NCBI RefSeq assembly: GCF_007994075.1
Contig: NZ_VIWU01000001.1
Location: forward strand, 3,472,001-3,536,000
Reading direction: 5' to 3'
Length of the DNA: 64,000 bases
Source of the DNA: Pseudonocardia hierapolitana
Lineage (GTDB): Bacteria; Actinomycetota; Actinomycetes; Mycobacteriales; Pseudonocardiaceae
Made by a program: the position numbers and the translations under genes. Below are positions 61,731 to 64,000 of the stretch, piece after piece (position 1 is the first letter of the stretch; each line of letters opens with the position of its first letter). The notes beneath the pieces were generated by a model. The model saw only the letters and a list, made by a program, of their open reading frames with translations. It had not been told where the DNA came from and made no database searches.

Positions 61731-62891
61731 TCAGCCGGGCAGGCGCACAGGCATCAACAGGTGCAGGTAACCCGGCACCGGCTCGGCAGTCTCCTCCGCG
61801 GCCGCGTCCTCCGCAGGCGCGGCCGGCACCGGGCGCACCAGAGCGGGACGGTTCGGCGTGGTGAACGTCAGCTGCGCCCGCTCGGTGTGCAGGGCACCGA
61901 GGCCGTCGAGAAGGTACCCGGGGTTGAACGCGATGACGAGCGGCGCGCCGTCCAGTTCACACGGAAGCTCTTCCTCGGCGCTGCCGACGTCGTCGCCGCC
62001 CGCGGCCAGGCGCAGCCCGTCGTCGGCGAATTCCATGCGGACCTGGGCCACGCGGTCGGTGACGAGGGCCACGCGCTTGATCGCCTCGACGAGCGGGGCG
62101 ACGTCGACGACGGCGGCGCTCGTGTGCTCGGTGGGGATCAGCTGGCGGAAGCGCGGGAACTCGGCGTCGAGCAGGCGGGTGGTGGCGCGGCGGCCGCCGC
62201 CCGTGATGCCCAGCATGCCGTCGCCCGCCGACAGCGCGATCTCCACGGTGCCGGCGCCGGACAGCGTCTTCGCGACCTCGGCGAGCGTGCGCGCCGGGAT
62301 GAGCACCGCGCTCGACTGCGCGTCGTCCTCGGGGGTCCAGTCCAGCTCGCGGACGGCGAGCCGGAACCGGTCGGTGGCCGCGAGCGTGAGCCGATCACCC
62401 TCGATCTCCAGCCGGATGCCGGTGAGCATCGGCAGCGTGTCGTCGCGGCCTGCTGCGACGGCCACCTGCGCTACGGCCTCGGCGAGCTCGCTCGCGGCCA
62501 CGGTGCCGGCGAGCTGGGGCATGGCCGGCAGCTGTGGATAGTCCTCGACCGGCATCGTCGGCAGGCTGAACCGGCTGCTCCCGCAGTTGATCGTGGCGCG
62601 GGCGCCGTCGACGACGAGATCGACCGGCTTCGACGGCAGAGCGCGGGTGATGTCCGCGAGCAGCCGGCCCGACACGAGGACGCGGCCCGGGTCGCCGATC
62701 GTGGCGTCGAGCTCGACCCGCGCGGACGTCTCGTAGTCGAACCCGGAGACCGTGAGGCGGTCGCCGTCGGCCCCGCCGGCGGCCTCGATGAGAACGCCGC
62801 CGAGCACCGGGACCGGCGGTCGCGCCGGGAGGCTGCGCGCCACCCAGGCAGCGGCGTCGGCGAGGACGTCGCGTTCGACCCGGAACTTCAT
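61731..62891 (-). CDS. dnaN: DNA polymerase III beta subunit (sliding clamp)
   Basis: This 386-residue clamp has three repeated domains, beginning [20 protein letters not shown]. Typical segments include [58 protein letters not shown] and the C-terminal pocket [16 protein letters not shown] 62889-62891 is the family start. It is separated from dnaA by the origin. Confidence 0.98.
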   Translation of the reverse strand: MKFRVERDVLADAAAWVARSLPARPPVPVLGGVLIEAAGGADGDRLTVSGFDYETSARVELDATIGDPGRVLVSGRLLADITRALPSKPVDLVVDGARATINCGSSRFSLPTMPVEDYPQLPAMPQLAGTVAASELAEAVAQVAVAAGRDDTLPMLTGIRLEIEGDRLTLAATDRFRLAVRELDWTPEDDAQSSAVLIPARTLAEVAKTLSGAGTVEIALSAGDGMLGITGGGRRATTRLLDAEFPRFRQLIPTEHTSAAVVDVAPLVEAIKRVALVTDRVAQVRMEFADDGLRLAAGGDDVGSAEEELPCELDGAPLVIAFNPGYLLDGLGALHTERAQLTFTTPNRPALVRPVPAAPAEDAAAEETAEPVPGYLHLLMPVRLPG

Positions 62892-63698
62892 GAGGGGACC
62901 TCTCGCGCTGGGGACGACTCGGGGTCGCCGGCTCCATGCCGGCGGGCGTTGTGGGTGCGGCGCCCGGACGCCGCTGCGGTGCCGGGAAGACCCGGGCCGG
63001 GGAGACCCACCGTAGAGCCTCCGGACCGCGGGTGTCATCCCGGCCATGGGGGTACCCGATCGGGAGCGCCCGTCCGATTCCATCCACGTCGCTTCTTCTC
63101 TCTCAGATGTTCAAAGAGAGAGATCCAGCAGTAGTGACAGGTCCTGTGCGCAGTGTGGATGGACGGCATTGGCGCTGGCCAGAGGCCGTGTCCGGATGTG
63201 GACGACTGGGTGGGAGCGCCGGTGGGCGGATGAGGTCGTCCGTGGATGCCTCAACGGAGCGGGTAGCTGTCCCCGCGGTGGACACCGGTTTTCCACCGCT
63301 CGAGCACGATCCGTCCACCGGACTCTCAGCGACCATCCACAGAGTTGTCCCCAGATGTGGGTGAAGAGTGGTCGCGTGGGGACGCAGCGCGACCGGATCC
63401 GGCCCGTGCTCCTCACTCTGAGCAACCCGCCGACGCTCTCTCGTCGCACATGGGTGACGACGTCCGTGTGGGTTCCCGTGCACGGGGAGCGACCGTCCTC
63501 GACCTCGCGCGCTCCGCGTCGGCCCGTGCATCCCGTCGACGGGACGCATCGGCGGAAGAGAGGTGCACGACAGGAGAAGAGGCGCGTCGGCCGGCGCGAG
63601 GCGCGTGCGCCGGGACGCCTTGTGAGTGAGCCGCTCACGCCCGCCCGCGCCGCGCTCCATGTCTCGGTTCACGCACCGGTTCTCCGGGCGCGCGGTGG
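62892..63698. other. oriC: chromosomal replication origin between dnaA and dnaN
   Basis: The 807-base dnaA-dnaN gap has many DnaA-box variants between about 63150 and 63360 on both strands: TGTGGATGG (63154), TGTGGACGA (63197), TTTTCCACC (63289), CCATCCACA (63333), TTGTCCCCA (63345) and others. A relatively AT-rich TCTCTC...GAGAGA inverted stretch at about 63096-63123 may be the unwinding element. dnaN and dnaA promoters must also lie here. This is the standard actinobacterial oriC position. No gene is visible. Confidence 0.88.
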
Positions 63699-64000
63699 TC
63701 AGTGGCGGGCGCGCTGCTTGATCCGCGCCGTGAGCTCCTGGACCTGTTCGAAGGTCTTGCGGCGCTGTGCGATCTCGTTGCGGATCTTCTTGTCGGCGTG
63801 CATGACGGTGGTGTGGTCACGGCCGCCGAAGGTCTGCCCGATGCGCGGCAGGGAGAGGTCGGTGAGCTCGCGGCACAGATACATGGCGATCTGGCGCGGC
63901 TGGGCGTGCGCCTTCGACTTCCCCGGCCCGCACAGCTCGTCGATCGTGACGCCGAAGAACTCGGCGGTGACCGCCATGATCGTGGGCGCCGTGATCTCGG
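63699..64000 (-). CDS. dnaA: chromosomal replication initiator protein DnaA (C-terminal part, cut by window edge)
   Basis: The visible 99 residues are domain IV of DnaA, the DnaA-box-binding helix-turn-helix. They include the family hallmark [16 protein letters not shown] plus [15 protein letters not shown] ahead of it. The stop is at 63699-63701. The rest of the gene continues beyond the right edge. The direction and position left of the edge fix oriC as the gap to dnaN. Confidence 0.97.
   Translation of the reverse strand, partial: EITAPTIMAVTAEFFGVTIDELCGPGKSKAHAQPRQIAMYLCRELTDLSLPRIGQTFGGRDHTTVMHADKKIRNEIAQRRKTFEQVQELTARIKQRARH

Overview
The window is very GC-rich actinobacterial DNA with dense genes, many GTG/TTG starts, ATGA/GTGA overlaps and several leaderless promoters (TANNNT about 7 nt before the start codon). 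Gene order and F420-type oxidoreductases point to an actinomycete, most likely Pseudonocardiales (Pseudonocardia-like). The genus is inference. The right end is the replication origin: dnaA (cut by the window edge), oriC, dnaN, gnd, recF, a DUF721 gene, gyrB, gyrA, a DUF3566 gene, tRNA-Ile, a 36-residue DLW-39 gene and tRNA-Ala, all on the minus strand.

The left 19 kb is a mosaic of metabolic and regulatory genes. It holds an ABC-transporter ATPase (cut by the edge), a TetR/cupin divergent pair, UDP-glucose dehydrogenase, a RecB-like/RNase H-like nuclease, a DUF6474 gene, a copper module (small membrane protein, CopC, CopD), a flavin disulfide reductase, and an alcohol dehydrogenase/amidohydrolase/DUF59 trio. 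That trio resembles the accessory genes of propane (mimABCD/prm) monooxygenase operons, but no oxygenase is present. A HAD hydrolase, a methyltransferase, a MetE-like protein, an LLM oxidoreductase, an IclR regulator, a DUF2630 gene and a kinase-like gene follow.

From tRNA-Leu(CAG) at 19.9 kb to about 33 kb lies the conserved actinobacterial cell-wall and Ser/Thr-kinase locus: fhaA, fhaB, pstP, rodA, pbpA, pknA, pknB, trpG/pabA-like, crgA, a PH-domain gene, then rhomboid and ppiA on the other strand. Three of the gaps in this operon are spanned by tiny ORFs that overlap or abut both neighbours. A promoter, ribosome site and perfect 15-bp terminator frame an unrecognised 23-residue Cys-rich peptide at 31.5 kb.

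From 33 to 45.8 kb are an alpha/beta hydrolase, a secreted protein, a small membrane protein, a monooxygenase-like ABM protein, glgX and an LLM oxidoreductase. Then comes a GntR-controlled catabolic cluster (RraA-like aldolase, NRAMP-fold transporter lacking the metal motifs, ThDP enzyme, IlvD/Edd dehydratase) and an APH(3'')-type phosphotransferase. The GntR operator is visible as TGGTATACCA at two promoters.

From 45.8 to 52.7 kb, next to tRNA-Ala, is a decayed accessory island. It contains a DHFR-family gene with an in-frame TGA, fragments of AraC, IS5-type transposase, TetR, NUDIX, NB-ARC and tyrosine integrase genes, an intact VOC gene, and a conflict-system pair: a trypsin-co-occurring (Trypco1, CU044_2847) protein coupled to a trypsin/nSTAND1 protein. 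In the latter, the STAND module is cut short and followed by a linker and a Tudor/SH3-like end. This pair is the best candidate here for an unusual biological system.
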